Shown here in pieces: positions 1 to 10,575 of a stretch of 64,000 bases of DNA. A program made the position numbers and the translations under genes. Origin of the DNA: Erinaceus europaeus (lineage: Eukaryota; Chordata; Mammalia; Eulipotyphla; Erinaceidae); NCBI RefSeq assembly GCF_950295315.1, contig NC_080179.1, positions 76,614,448 to 76,678,447 on the forward strand, written 5' to 3'. The notes beneath the pieces are model-generated. The model ran no database searches. It had not been told where the DNA came from and saw only the letters and a list, made by a program, of their open reading frames with translations. Numbering within the stretch: position 1 is the stretch's first letter; each line of letters starts with the position of its first letter.

Positions 1-1
1 G

Positions 2-345
<344 letters not shown>

Positions 346-844
346 TTGCCGGCCACCTTGAGATGGTTATGCTAGACTGGCAGCCTCACACCCAGCTTTC
401 CTGGCCCAGTAGCTGCTATGGGGCCAGACCTGGGAATCTGCATTTCTAACAAGCTCCCAGGTGATGTGTAGGTTATTGGTTCATGAACTTCACAGGAAGA
501 ACCACTGAACTGACTCATTTAATCTCCACCCAAACCTTCTGAAGAAGGCGCCATCATTAGCACTACTTGCATATGGGGAAACCGAGGCAGACAGTGGCCA
601 GCTGTCTTTCTGTAGATCACACAGGTAGTGAATGACCAAGGCAGGATTTGAGCCCAGACTCACTGTGGCTGTATGAGGCGTCTAGATTGAAGGTGTGTAT
701 GAAGTGTGGAGGCTGACAAGTCTTCCCTCAGGGTGGCTGAGAAGGAAGTCCTCAGAGAGGTGGGAGTCCCTGAGGGAAGGTCATAGCTGGGTGTTCAAAC
801 GTTTGGGGGGCCACCTGGAGGAAGGGAAAAACATGACATTTTAA

Positions 845-1062
845 AAAGAAAGATTAAAATTTTTTTTTATATATAAAAATAAAAAACTGATGAAAATCAT
901 AGGGTAAGAGGGGTACAACTCCACACAATTCCTACCACCAGAACTCCGTATCCCATTCCCTCCCCTGATAGCTTTCCTATTCTTTATCCCTCTGGGAGTA
1001 TGAACCCAGGGTCATTGTGGGATGCAGAAGGTGGAAGGTCTGGCTTCTGTAACTGCTTCCCT
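845..1062 (-). mobile_element. Unclassified long repeat, antisense 3' end
   Basis: ATAAAAATAAAAAACTGATG, GGGTAAGAGGGGTACAACTC, CCTACCACCAGAACTCCG and GGTGGAAGGTCTGGCTTCTG match the 28.7-kb copy. Confidence 0.75.
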
Positions 1063-1065
1063 GCT

Positions 1066-1236
1066 GACCATGGGCTTAAGGGCAGAGGAGATGACATAAT
1101 GGTTCTGCAAAAGATATTCATGCATGGAACTCTGAGGTCCCAGGTTCAGGTTCCTATACCACCATAAACCAGAGCTGAGCAGTGCCCTGGTCTCTTTCTC
1201 TCCATATCTCTCATTAAAATAAATAAAATTAAAAGA
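1066..1236 (+). mobile_element. SINE (variant III)
   Basis: Diagnostic GATGACATAATGGTT..CAAAAGA head, CCAGGTTCAGGTTCC B box, CCATAAACCAGAGCTGAGCAG body and AATAAAT tail. Confidence 0.75.
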
Positions 1237-1474
1237 TTTTACTTACTACATGCGAGAGAGAAAGTTTCACATGAAGCAGAGAGGAGCTGGGGGAGAGAGC
1301 AAGAGCTCGGCCTTAGGTGCTGGGGGTGAAACCAGGAAGCTCAGTCCCAAGTCCAGTGCTGGACCAGTGGAGCTGTTTCCCCGGGGTCTGGTCTTGCCTG
1401 TGTGGGTCTTGCTCCCTGCTGGCCTTTGAGGACAAAGGTCAGGTCCTGCCACTCTGCCGGCAGCATCCGCTCAT

Positions 1475-1508
1475 GACCGACCGACCGACCGACCAACCGA
1501 CCGACCGT
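1475..1508. repeat. CCGA tetranucleotide repeat
   Basis: About eight ACCG/CCGA units with one CCAA variant. Confidence 0.85.
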
Positions 1509-1859
1509 GCTCAGTGCGTGTGAGCTGACTTGACTGTCCCTGCTGAAACAGAGTGACATGTCTTCCTAAGGAGGAGCTGAAATGTCCACACTTTTCTGGT
1601 TGACCGTGATTAAAAAAAAAGAAAGGTGGAGGGGGATAAACTATGAGTCTGTCTGTCTTCCTGTGAAAGTTGGGACAGCTGTACAGTTTGAAGTGCGATG
1701 AGTAAGAACTAAGACAGTCTACTTTGAGAAATGAAGCCATTTGACCTAATAGAGTTTAACTGCCTTCTAAAACCTGTGCCTATTTACAGCTTTTCAGGTG
1801 AAAAGAAATAAAAGTGTAGGAGAGGAATGAAAGCAGCGCTTTCAGACTAACATAAACGG

Positions 1860-1995
1860 GGCTAGCGGAGTAGCTCACCGGGGTAGTGTGCCGCTCTGCC
1901 AGCTATGTGACTCAGGTTTGAGCCCGGCCTCCGCCGCCTTGAACGAAGCATCAGTGCTGCGGTCTCTTCCCTGCCTAAACATAAATAAATGAATG
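1860..1995 (+). mobile_element. SINE (variant II/III)
   Basis: A-box-like TAGCTCACCGGGGTAGTG, B-box-like GGTTTGAGCCC and an AAATAAATGAATG tail. Confidence 0.75.
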
Positions 1996-2251
1996 AATGA
2001 AAAATTGCCAGGGCCTTTCCCCCCCAGATTTTCTCCATTGAAAGACAGCGCCCACCCCGTTCTCAGAGCGCCGGGGCCTCTTCCATTAGTCTCCGCTGTC
2101 AGTGGTCTGGGGTCTGTGCCGTGGGGAGGAGTAGTTCTGCGCCTCCTCTCTGTGGCTGTGGTGCCTTTCGTCGTGGGCCTGGGCTCCCCGGGTCCGAGCC
2201 CTGCTGCGGGGCTGCCTGCCCGTGACCCGTGTCTTCTCTCCGTGCCGCTAG

Positions 2252-2375
2252 GCCAGCTGCAGGTGCACGCGTACTGTGAGAGCCCAGACATAGTGCTGTG
2301 TGGAAACAAGAGTGATCTGGAAGACCAGAGAGCGGTGAAGGAGCAGGAGGCCAAAGGACTTGCGGAGAAATACGG
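2252..2375 (+). CDS. RAB27A: RAB27A, penultimate coding exon
   Basis: Acceptor AG at 2250-2251 and donor GTGAGT at 2376. The exon reads (S)[31 protein letters not shown] and [15 protein letters not shown] is the G4 motif (NKxD) that contacts the guanine base. Its 124 nt join the previous exon at a split Ser codon and the next at a split Gly codon. A longer open frame (1993-2379) runs into this exon from the intron; the splice acceptor and family alignment show that its upstream part is intronic. Confidence 0.96.
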
Positions 2376-2582
2376 GTGAGTGTTGTTGTGATGAGACAGA
2401 CGCGAATGGGGAGACAGCCGAGAGCTCATCCGCCAGACCCCGGTGGCCGGAACACTGCGCACCGAGCAGCACCGCCATACGCCAGAGCTGAGCAGTGCTC
2501 TAGCTAAAAAAGAGACCATGTCTAGTGTAAATATCAGCACGTGAGTGTACAGTGAAAAAGACAGAAGCAAAAACCAACAAGT

Positions 2583-2720
2583 GAAGGTATTTATTTATTA
2601 ACGGAAAGAGTAAGCCAGTAAACGTGTGTGTGTGAAGCCAGGGTTCGAACTCAGGGCCTCGTGCTTGAAAGTTGAGAGCTTTCTCCACAGTGCTCCCCCC
2701 AACCCCACCGGGTACCCAGA
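2583..2720 (-). mobile_element. SINE (variant II)
   Basis: ATTTATTTATTA tail at the left and the complement of a B box (GGGTTCGAACTCAGGG) at about 2641. It lacks the CT block. Confidence 0.6.
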
Positions 2721-2889
2721 CGCTCTCAGTAGATTAGAAAATGACAGATACTTACTCTGCTTGTCCATATTACGTGACAGGAGGAACCACAAGAGGAAGC
2801 ATTGGGGGAGCGTCTTCAGTGTGTATTTCAAGACCCGTTTTCTGGTTCTTTGTTGTTTTTTCTGGAGTTTTACCCCCTGAACCCCCAGG

Positions 2890-3233
2890 TGTTTTTTTTC
2901 CCTTTTCTTTTCTTTTCTTTTCTTTTTTTGTCTCCAGGGTTATCATTGGGTCTTGGTGCCTGCACTGAGTCCACTGCTGCTGGAGGCCATTTTCCCCATT
3001 TTGTTGACCTTGCTGTTATTGTTACTGCTGTTGTTGTTGGACAGGACAGAGAGACATGGAGAGAGGAGGGGAAGACAGAAATGGGGAGAGAGAGACAGAC
3101 ACCTGCAGACCTGCTTCACTACTTGTGAAGCCACCCCCCTGGCAGGTAGGGAGCCCCGGGCTCGAACTAGGATCCTTAAGCCGGTCCTTGTGCTTGGTGC
3201 CATGCTCACTTAGCCTGCTGTGCTACCGCTGGC
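2890..3233 (-). mobile_element. SINE, ERI type I, long form
   Basis: Carries the extra 3' module (complement of GGTTATCATTGGGTCTTGG), GTT-rich tail, GACAGAGAGACATGGAGAG, GACACCTGCAGACCTGCTTC and the B-box complement GGCTCGAACTAGGATCC. Confidence 0.9.
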
Positions 3234-3237
3234 CTCC

Positions 3238-3432
3238 TCTCTTTCCTTTTAATAAAAGATGAAAGACAGAGAGAGGGAGGGAGAGAAGCATAGAAGAGAA
3301 ACTTGCAGCACTGCTTCACCACTTGTGAAACTTCCCCCCAGCAACTGGGGGGGGGGGACTGGGAGGGGTTTAAACCTGGGTCCTCTCACAAGGAGATGAG
3401 CACATCGTCCTGGGTGAGCCACCAGTTGAGTC
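3238..3432 (-). mobile_element. SINE (variant II)
   Basis: AATAAAAG tail, GAGAGGGAGGGAGAG, GCAGCACTGCTTCACCAC and TTAAACCTGGGTCC. It directly follows another SINE in the same orientation. Confidence 0.8.
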
Positions 3433-3484
3433 CACACTGGCATCTTTTATTTTATTTTTTAAAGCTTTTTTCTAATTTTAAGAA

Positions 3485-3750
3485 ATTTTTAATATTTATT
3501 TTCCCTTTTGTTGCCCTTGTTGTTTGTTGTTGTTGTTGTTGTAGTTATTGTTATTTATGTCGTTGTTAGATAGGACAGAGAGAGGAGGGGAAGACAGAGA
3601 GAGAGGGGGAGAGAAAGACAGACACCTGCAGACCTGCTTCACCGCCTGGGAAGCGACTCCCCTGCAGGTGGGGAGCCGGGGCTCGAACCGGGATCCTCAC
3701 TCCGGTCCCTGCGCTTTGCGCCACGTGCGCTTAACCCGCCGCGCTAGGTG
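3485..3750 (-). mobile_element. SINE, ERI type I
   Basis: CCCTTTTGTTGCCCTTGTTG tail complement, full middle block, B-box complement GGCTCGAACCGGGATCC and the head at the right. Confidence 0.9.
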
Positions 3751-3820
3751 GTGCTGAAACTGAACAAGCTCTGTGCAGACTGCCGCGTCAGCAGTGCAGG
3801 GCTGTTTCGGTAGTGCCGCA

Positions 3821-3840
3821 CTGGCGCCACCCTGTGGACA
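3821..3840 (-). promoter_or_regulatory. CTCF-like motif (reverse orientation)
   Basis: The complement reads TGTCCACAGGGTGGCGCCAG, close to the CTCF core CCASNAGGGGGCGC. It lies in a short non-repeat stretch of the RAB27A intron. Confidence 0.45.
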
Positions 3841-3924
3841 GAACGGGCAGCACTACTGTCCATACATAACATCCAAAGGGGCACAGTTGATGCTCCTGTA
3901 AAAAGTTAAGATTCAAAGAAAGAA

Positions 3925-4072
3925 GGTGTGATAGTATAGTGATCATACAAGAAGGACTTCCATGCTTGGGGCTCCAGAGTCCTAGGTTCAGTCCAGAAGC
4001 CAGAGCTGAGCAGTGTACTGATAGCTTTATCTTTCTGCATCTTCCTCTCTCATAAATAAAATTAAAAGAAGG
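3925..4072 (+). mobile_element. SINE (variant III)
   Basis: GATAGTATAGTGATCATAC head, GGTTCAGTCC B box, CCAGAGCTGAGCAGTG and an AATAAAATT tail. Confidence 0.75.
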
Positions 4073-4302
4073 GAAACAGATAAATAAGGGACTTAGAAAA
4101 TAGCGCACTTGGCTAGTGCAAGCCTGTGTCCCCACCACGTCGGAGGAGGCTTTGACGCTGTGGTATCTTTCTATCTGTCTGAAAAGGTCAGCGTAGGCTG
4201 GGGAGGCCCTAGAGGTGACCCAGAATAAATAAATACAAATGAGGGCGTGAGTAAATATAACCCATCATGCAGGTCAGCTCAGTTGGTTTAAAGTAAGAAG
4301 GA

Positions 4303-4580
4303 TGGGGAGTCGGGCTGTAGCGCAGCGGGTTAAGCTCAGGTGGCGCAAAGCGCAAGGACCAGCCTGAGGATCCCGGTTCGAGCCCCCGGCTCCCCACCTG
4401 CAGGGGAGTCGCTTCCCAGGTGGTGAAGCAGGTCTGCAGGTGTCTGTCTTTCTCTCCGCCTCTCTGTCTTCCCCTCCTCTCTCCATTTCTCTCTGTCCTG
4501 TCCAACAATAATGAGATCAATAACAACAACAGTAACTATAACAATAAAACAATAAGGGCAACAAAAGGGAATAAATATTT
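4303..4580 (+). mobile_element. SINE, ERI type I, near full length
   Basis: Head GGGGAGTCGGGCTGTAGCGC with A box, B box GGTTCGAGCCC, CCCCACCTGCAGGGGAGTCG, CT-rich block and AACAATAA/GGGCAACAAAAGGG tail. Confidence 0.92.
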
Positions 4581-4934
4581 GATGAAGTCAGAAGGATCAG
4601 TGCAGAGGCAGCTCTCGGGTGGGGTGTGCGCCTTGTTCATGTGGGCGCCACAGCCCGAGGGGGCTCCTGGGATAGGGGACAGTGCTGTCCCTCTGTGACA
4701 CTAACGGGGATGCTGAAAAGTAAAGCAAGCCCTAGGGTTTGCCTAGTAAGTCCTTGGAAAAGCAGAGTATTGCTTTGAGAGAAGACACAATGCATTTGGT
4801 TATATTTATTGGACATTTTATGGATGTCAAGCTAGTGCCGAAACTTAGAGAAATAACCCCCACATAATCTCTCTGGCCTTCTTTACCCTACCCACAGAAA
4901 TGAACGCCAAATGATCTTTAAAATGTACTTATTG

Positions 4935-5165
4935 GGTTCGTTTTCTTTCTATTTTAGTTGATAGGACAGAGAGACATTGAGAGGGGAGAGGGAGATAGAG
5001 AGGGAGAGAGAAAGACAGACATCCACAGACCTGCTCACGACTCGGGAAACAGCCCTGCAGGTGGGGACCGGGGGTCTACTCCAGACCCTGCTCCTGGCCT
5101 CGGTGAATATTCAGCCTGCTGTTGAGCCTGGCGCCTCCGCCACATGCTTTTAAGAGCGGATGCTG
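4935..5165 (-). mobile_element. SINE, ERI type I, degenerate
   Basis: GATAGGACAGAGAGACATTGAGAG and AGACAGACATCCACAGACC are readable on +; the head is strongly diverged. Confidence 0.65.
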
Positions 5166-5334
5166 CGGAGTGGATGCGACTGAGGGTTTGCTCCGAGAGA
5201 ATGTCAGGGTGGCTCCACTCATGTAGAATCTGGAGACTGAAGCAAAAGAGGAGGAACAACACCGTCTCTGAGACTTTAGGACGCCAGTGCCGGTTACTGG
5301 GCAGGGAGGCACGAGTTTTGGTGGTGAGTGCGAG

Positions 5335-5832
5335 CAAACACACACACACACACACACACACTCACTTTCTCATACACACACTCACACGCACACACACACT
5401 CACATACACACACACACACTCACTTTCTCACACACACACACACTCACACACACTCACACTAACACACTCACACACACTCACACGCACACTCACACACGCA
5501 CACTCACATACACACACACTCACTTTCTCACACACACTCACACACACACACTCACACACTCACTCACACACACACTCACACACTCACACACACTCTCACA
5601 CATACACACACTCTCACACACACACTCACACATACTCACACATACACACACACACACTCACACACACTCTCACTCACACACACACTCACACACACACTCT
5701 CACTTTCTCACACACACACACACTCACACTCACACACTCACACACACACTCACTCACACTCACACACACACACACTCACACACACTCACACACACACACA
5801 CACACTCACACACACTCTCACACACACACGCA
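5335..5832. repeat. CA/CTCA microsatellite, about 0.5 kb
   Basis: About 500 bases of (CA)n interrupted by CT, TA and TTT steps in the last RAB27A intron. The long His/Thr-rich open frames through it (for example 5144-6220) are repeat artefacts. Confidence 0.95.
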
Positions 5833-5931
5833 CGTCAGTCTGCCCCAGAGCAGCTGGAGGTGCTGCAGTCGATGCATCACTGCACTTGTGATTTCAGCCC
5901 CCAGCAGCACATGCACCATAGCAGTGCTCTT

Positions 5932-6195
5932 TTTAAATTTTTTATATTTGTTTATTTCCCCTTTTGTTGCCCTTGTTGTTTTATTGTTGTTGTCATTGTT
6001 GGACAGGACAGAGAGACATGGAGAGAGGAGGGGAAGACAGACAGAGAGGGGGAGAGAAAGACAGACACCTGCAGACCTGCTTCACCGCCTGGGAAGCGAC
6101 TCCCCTGCAGGTGGGGAGCCGGGGGCTCGAACCCGGGATCCTCACGCCGGTCCCTGCGCTTTGCGCCACCTGCGCTCAGCCCGCTGCGGCCCGGC
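5932..6195 (-). mobile_element. SINE, ERI type I
   Basis: CCTTTTGTTGCCCTTGTTG tail complement, GACACCTGCAGACCTGCTTC and B-box complement GCTCGAACCCGGGATCC. It lies between the CA tract and the minisatellite. Confidence 0.9.
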
Positions 6196-6519
6196 CGGCT
6201 CCAGTCGCGGCGCTGTTTGATTCCTCTCTCTGTTGTCTGCATGAGTCCGTGTGAACACACCAACACACTCCCCCAGAGGCGCTGTGGCTCTGTAAAGCGG
6301 CGGCCCGGCACCTGCGCTAGACGGGCAGAGCCGCCAGGGAGACGCCGCCGGGGTGCCCACCAGGCTTCCCGCGCCAGCAGGCGCCGGGCAGCTCCGTCTC
6401 TACTTGGGGGCAGGAGACGCGCTGGTGTCCGACTCGGCCGCCATTTCACTGTGTAAGGAAGCCGATTTTCCGTCTGGCCACCTGGGTTATCGCAGTGACC
6501 ACACAGCCCACCTCTCCCG

Positions 6520-6678
6520 GGGATCAGTCGCCCTCTCTGGGGGAGACCGAGGGGCACAGACCCCGGGCACTGCAGCGGCTCAGGCAGCGCCCTCCCGGTA
6601 CGTGCCGGCCAGGGGCTTGAACCCAGGCCTCTGTGAACGGTAGCGTGTGCTCTACCGGGTGCGCCGCCACCCTGTCTC
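6520..6678 (-). mobile_element. SINE (variant II), 3' truncated
   Basis: GGGCTTGAACCCAGGCC (B-box complement) and GGTAGCGTGTGCTCTACCGG head complement. It ends about 30 bp before the 50-bp array. Confidence 0.7.
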
Positions 6679-6706
6679 AGAAGGAAAGGCTTACTTCAGA
6701 AAAGCC

Positions 6707-8050
6707 CGGTGGAGGAGAATCTCTGTCTGTCCGTCTGTGCCGTTACGTCCTGCCCAGTGGAGGAGAATCTCTGTCTGTCCGTCTGTGCCCCATTACGTCC
6801 TGCCCGGTGGAGGAGAATCTCTGTCTGTCCGTCTGTGCCCCGTTACGTCCTGCCCGGTGGAGGAGAATCTCTGTCTGTCCGTCTGTGCCCCGTTACGTCC
6901 TGCCCGGTGGAGGAGAATCTCTGTCTGTCCGTCTGTGCCCCGTTACGTCCTGCCCGGTGGAGGAGAATCTCTGTCTGTCCGTCTGTGCCCCGTTACGTCC
7001 TGCCCGGTGGAGGAGAATCTCTGTCTGTCCGTCTGTGCCCCGTTACGTCCTGCCCGGTGGAGGAGAATCTCTGTCTGTCCGTCTGTGCCCCGTTACGTCC
7101 TGCCCGGTGGAGGAGAATCTCTGTCTGTCCGTCTGTGCCCCGTTACGTCCTGCCCGGTGGAGGAGAATCTCTGTCTGTCCGTCTGTGCCCCGTTACGTCC
7201 TGCCCGGTGGAGGAGAATCTCTGTCTGTCCGTCTGTGCCCCGTTACGTCCTGCCCGGTGGAGGAGAATCTCTGTCTGTCCGTCTGTGCCCCGTTACGTCC
7301 TGCCCGGTGGAGGAGAATCTCTGTCTGTCCGTCTGTGCCCCGTTACGTCCTGCCCGGTGGAGGAGAATCTCTGTCTGTCCGTCTGTGCCCCGTTACGTCC
7401 TGCCCGGTGGAGGAGAATCTCTGTCTGTCCGTCTGTGCCCCGTTACGTCCTGCCCGGTGGAGGAGAATCTCTGTCTGTCCGTCTGTGCCCCGTTACGTCC
7501 TGCCCGGTGGAGGAGAATCTCTGTCTGTCCGTCTGTGCCCCGTTACGTCCTGCCCGGTGGAGGAGAATCTCTGTCTGTCCGTCTGTGCCCCGTTACGTCC
7601 TGCCCGGTGGAGGAGAATCTCTGTCTGTCCGTCTGTGCCCCGTTACGTCCTGCCCGGTGGAGGAGAATCTCTGTCTGTCCGTCTGTGCCCCGTTACGTCC
7701 TGCCCGGTGGAGGAGAATCTCTGTCTGTCCGTCTGTGCCCCGTTACGTCCTGCCCGGTGGAGGAGAATCTCTGTCTGTCCGTCTGTGCCCCGTTACGTCC
7801 TGCCCGGTGGAGGAGAATCTCTGTCTGTCCGTCTGTGCCCCGTTACGTCCTGCCCGGTGGAGGAGAATCTCTGTCTGTCCGTCTGTGCCCCGTTACGTCC
7901 TGCCCGGTGGAGGAGAATCTCTGTCTGTCCGTCTGTGCCCCGTTACGTCCTGCCCGGTGGAGGAGAATCTCTGTCTGTCCGTCTGTGCCCCGTTACGTCC
8001 TGCCCGGTGGAGGAGAATCTTTGTCTGTCCGTCTGCCCCATTATGTCTAG
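6707..8050. repeat. 50-bp minisatellite, 27 units
   Basis: Unit starts can be placed at 6707 (48-bp first unit), 6755, 6805 and then every 50 bp to 8005, giving 27 units. Units from 6805 to 8004 appear identical by eye; the first two and the last are variant edge units. The unit is about 62% G+C with four CpGs. It contains no stop codon in any forward frame, and 50 is not a multiple of three, so all three forward frames stay open for about 1.3 kb. These frames are not genes. The array sits between a minus-strand SINE remnant and the terminal RAB27A exon. Confidence 0.97.
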
Positions 8051-8266
8051 GGGAAATTATCAGGGGCGGGTGGCAAACCCGATACTATGCCGGTGTCGCC
8101 TGGCCTGGGTCTGTTTGGTGGGCATCTCTCCGTCTGTCTTTATCTCTCTGTCTGAAAACGGCAGCGCAGAGCAGTGAAGCCCTGGCAGTGACAAAAGGAA
8201 CCCCAAAAACCAAAGCCACCTTCTCACGAGAAAATCAGGTGACTGAGGGCGGTCTCTGTCTTCCAG

Positions 8267-8462
8267 GGTCCCTTACTTTGAAACCAGCGCTGCCACCGGT
8301 GCCAACATAAGCCAAGCGGTCGAGACGCTCCTGGACCTGATAATGAAGCGAATGGAGCGGTGTGTGGACAAGTCCTGGATCCCAGAGGGCGTGGTGAGAT
8401 CCAACGGGCACATGGCCTCTGAGCAGCTTGAAGAGAAGGGGAAGGGGGCGTGTGGCTGCTGA
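8267..8462 (+). CDS. RAB27A: RAB27A, last coding exon with stop
   Basis: Acceptor TTCCAG ends at 8266; the stop TGA is at 8460-8462. The exon encodes [16 protein letters not shown], then [15 protein letters not shown], then [16 protein letters not shown] and a variable tail ending KGACGC. ETSA is the G5 motif. The terminal Cys-Gly-Cys is the double geranylgeranylation site that anchors the protein in membranes. The tail is one residue shorter than human (64 against 65 codons after the split Gly), with changes in the hypervariable segment [13 protein letters not shown]. No frameshift or premature stop is present, so the visible part of the gene looks functional. Confidence 0.96.
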
Positions 8463-8753
8463 GGCCCGGCGGCCTGCACTGCACAGCCTTCTGGGAGGCC
8501 CCGTCGGGGGCGTCCAGGGCTGAGTCCGGGCCGCAGAGAGACTCAGACACTGTGTGCCGCCCGCTTCACACCCTCCCTGTTAGGCCCATCAGCACAGCCT
8601 CCAGTTTCCAAATCCATTTGCTGTAGCTTCAAAAGGTATTTCCCCCCAAGATTCAGCTTGAGAGCTCGAAAATTTCCCAGAGCCAAACGTGCCTTATGAA
8701 CCCTTAGTCCAAGGCAGGAGCTGGCCATTTATTTCAGGATGCAGAATCTTGTA

Positions 8754-8759
8754 AATAAA
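8754..8759 (+). terminator. RAB27A: Proximal polyadenylation signal candidate, RAB27A
   Basis: AATAAA about 290 bp after the stop codon, in unique sequence upstream of the SINE. It could give a short 3' UTR isoform. Confidence 0.35.
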
Positions 8760-8903
8760 GAGAATGCGTCTTTATCTAGAATGATTAGACTCTCTAGAAT
8801 ACCACCAAAACCACTTGAATGTTAAACCAGCGTGTAAACTGCAGTTTGGTACCTCTGAGCATGCACTTACATGTGCATTCTCTCTAGGATAAATACAGGA
8901 GAG

Positions 8904-9040
8904 GGGCTGGGGGGCTAGCATAGCTGAGATGCAAAGACTCCTGTCTGAAACGCCAAGGTCCAAAGTTCAATCCCCAGCACCACCACAAGCCTCAGCTGAG
9001 CAGTGCTCTGGTAAATGACTGAATAAGTGAATAAACATAC
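8904..9040 (+). mobile_element. SINE (variant III) in the RAB27A 3' UTR
   Basis: GGGGCTGGGGGGCTAGCATA head, GTTCAATCCCCAGCACCACC B box, GAGCAGTGCTCTGGTAAA and GAATAAA tail. Confidence 0.8.
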
Positions 9041-10294
9041 AGGTGCACTGTGGCCATACCTAGAGACCCTGGAAACCTGGACTGAGCAGTGTGTGGCTCA
9101 CTGTCACTCTTGGTGGTGGGAGAGAGATCGGTGTGGGGTTGGGGATCAGGATGTTCAATGCTGCAGACACAGCGGAGCTCCCTTTGCACTGCAGGGCTGG
9201 TTACAGGGTCGGGAAACTCACGCTATGCTTTGAGTTCACTGTGGTCTCTCCACATAGACCTTGGCCTGCACACTGACCACAACTGCACATAGCCGGGGCT
9301 TTAATTGCGGCTCCTTGCAGGCAGGAAACAGCCAGCTTTGTTATCGTCTGTAATATTAATTTGGTCTATCTGAAATTTCAGTTACGTTGAAACTGCTCTC
9401 TTCTCATCTTCACTCCTAATATTTGCAAGATGGGTGATTTTACACTGGTGGGGTGCAAGGAATTCTAAAGATATAGAATATCTAATTGTTAATGGGTGAA
9501 GATGTTTGTTTGCATTGAAAACACTGCACTTGGACTCTAGCACACTCTAAGGAGAATGAAGTCTCTGTTAGCTTGTGCTTCCATCTCCATCAGCCCGTGA
9601 CTGGGGGTCTGACGGGTCTTGCCCAGGTCGTCTGTTCTGCTGCACTGCAAGTTGTCTTCATACCAAATTAAAGGGGCTTTGATATATGCTTCATGGAAGT
9701 TGTAAAGTTCAAGGGGGGGGGGAATACTATTTACTAAAGTGGTTTAAATAAAGTAGAACAAACTTTCCAAGGAGCTTAATGGCCGCTTGGGAGAAAGACT
9801 TCTTATTCTAACTTACAGACTGAAAATAAATGCACTGGGTGGTAGCCAGTGATTGGCAGAACTGTCATCAGAAACAAAACAACTGTGCTGCAAAGATAAT
9901 TGCTTAGACATGACAGTTGTTAGATGGTATTTTTATTGACTGCCTAGCTGTTTCGTTGTTGTTGTTCTATTTTGTTTCTCCTACTGACCTCCTGCCACTT
10001 CCTTAAAAAAATTGTAACTGTGGTTTACTCTAGGATCTTATGTGTTTCTTCCCTGCACATCTGAATATACTCAGATATGGAAAAGAGTCAGACATTTCAA
10101 GTGTGGGATAAACTCATAAGCAGTGCCTTCTGAAGCTTTCATTAGATAATATCGGCTAAACTGTGCTTTGCCACTACACACCAGGGACTATTTGAACAGT
10201 GTCTATGTGCTGTCGGAAAGAAGAAGCTATTGGAATGTTTCTAGCTGCAAGCACCGGATATGCAGATGCTGTCAGCCTTAAACATGACATCCAG

Positions 10295-10366
10295 TTAAAT
10301 GTGTGCGAGGCAGGGTAGTGCTCTGGTTGTCTTTCCCCCCATAAATAAATAAAAGTTTTTTTAACT
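10295..10366 (+). mobile_element. SINE remnant (variant III)
   Basis: Only GTAGTGCTCTGGTTGTC and the CCATAAATAAATAAAAG tail are recognisable. Confidence 0.4.
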
Positions 10367-10546
10367 TGTATTATGCACACAGAAACATATCTGATTAATG
10401 AAATGAATAGCATGTATCCTCTCTGAAAATTGTTTGTTTAAATTCAATACTCAAGTGCCATGTTCTGGGTGTCAATGTTGTTGTTGACTTACAAGTGTGT
10501 GCAAAAGTAGTCTATCCTCTGTGAACTCTGTGCCAATGAAGCTCTA

Positions 10547-10552
10547 AATAAA
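10547..10552 (+). terminator. RAB27A: Distal polyadenylation signal candidate, RAB27A
   Basis: AATAAA about 2.08 kb after the stop, in sequence that is not part of a recognised repeat. Best candidate for the main transcript end. Confidence 0.4.
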
Positions 10553-10575
10553 AATGCCATCAGCTGGTATGTGCA

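Larger units (their letters stand above)
2376..8266 (+). other. RAB27A: RAB27A last intron, repeat-rich
   Basis: GT-AG intron of about 5.9 kb, almost entirely repetitive: at least seven SINE copies, a 0.5-kb CA/CTCA microsatellite and a 1.34-kb 50-bp minisatellite that ends about 215 bp before the terminal exon. A CTCF-like motif sits in a short unique stretch near 3.8 kb. Confidence 0.85.
8463..10575 (+). other. RAB27A: RAB27A 3' untranslated region (extent inferred)
   Basis: The 3' UTR starts after the stop at 8462. AATAAA signals occur at 8754-8759, around 9747 and at 10547-10552. The last lies in unique, AT-moderate sequence and would give a UTR of about 2.1 kb, similar to the long 3' UTR known for human RAB27A. 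One SINE (about 8904-9040) has inserted into the UTR. The true end is inferred, not seen. Confidence 0.5.

Noticed and set aside
1993..2251. Possible extra N-terminal sequence in front of the RAB27A exon
   Set aside because: The open frame reads back through the splice acceptor into the intron; the RAB27A alignment starts exactly at 2252.
5144..6456. Two long open frames rich in His-Thr-Leu-Ser
   Set aside because: They are translations of the CA/CTCA microsatellite plus a SINE inside a RAB27A intron; no start context, conservation or splice structure.
6707..8050. CRISPR-like array
   Set aside because: Direct tandem repeat with no spacers, in a mammalian intron. The same applies to the arrays at 33.2, 45.8 and 59.2 kb.
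6633..8310. Three overlapping open frames of about 470-530 codons with perfect internal repeats
   Set aside because: Product of a stop-free 50-bp minisatellite in an intron, open in all three forward frames at once.
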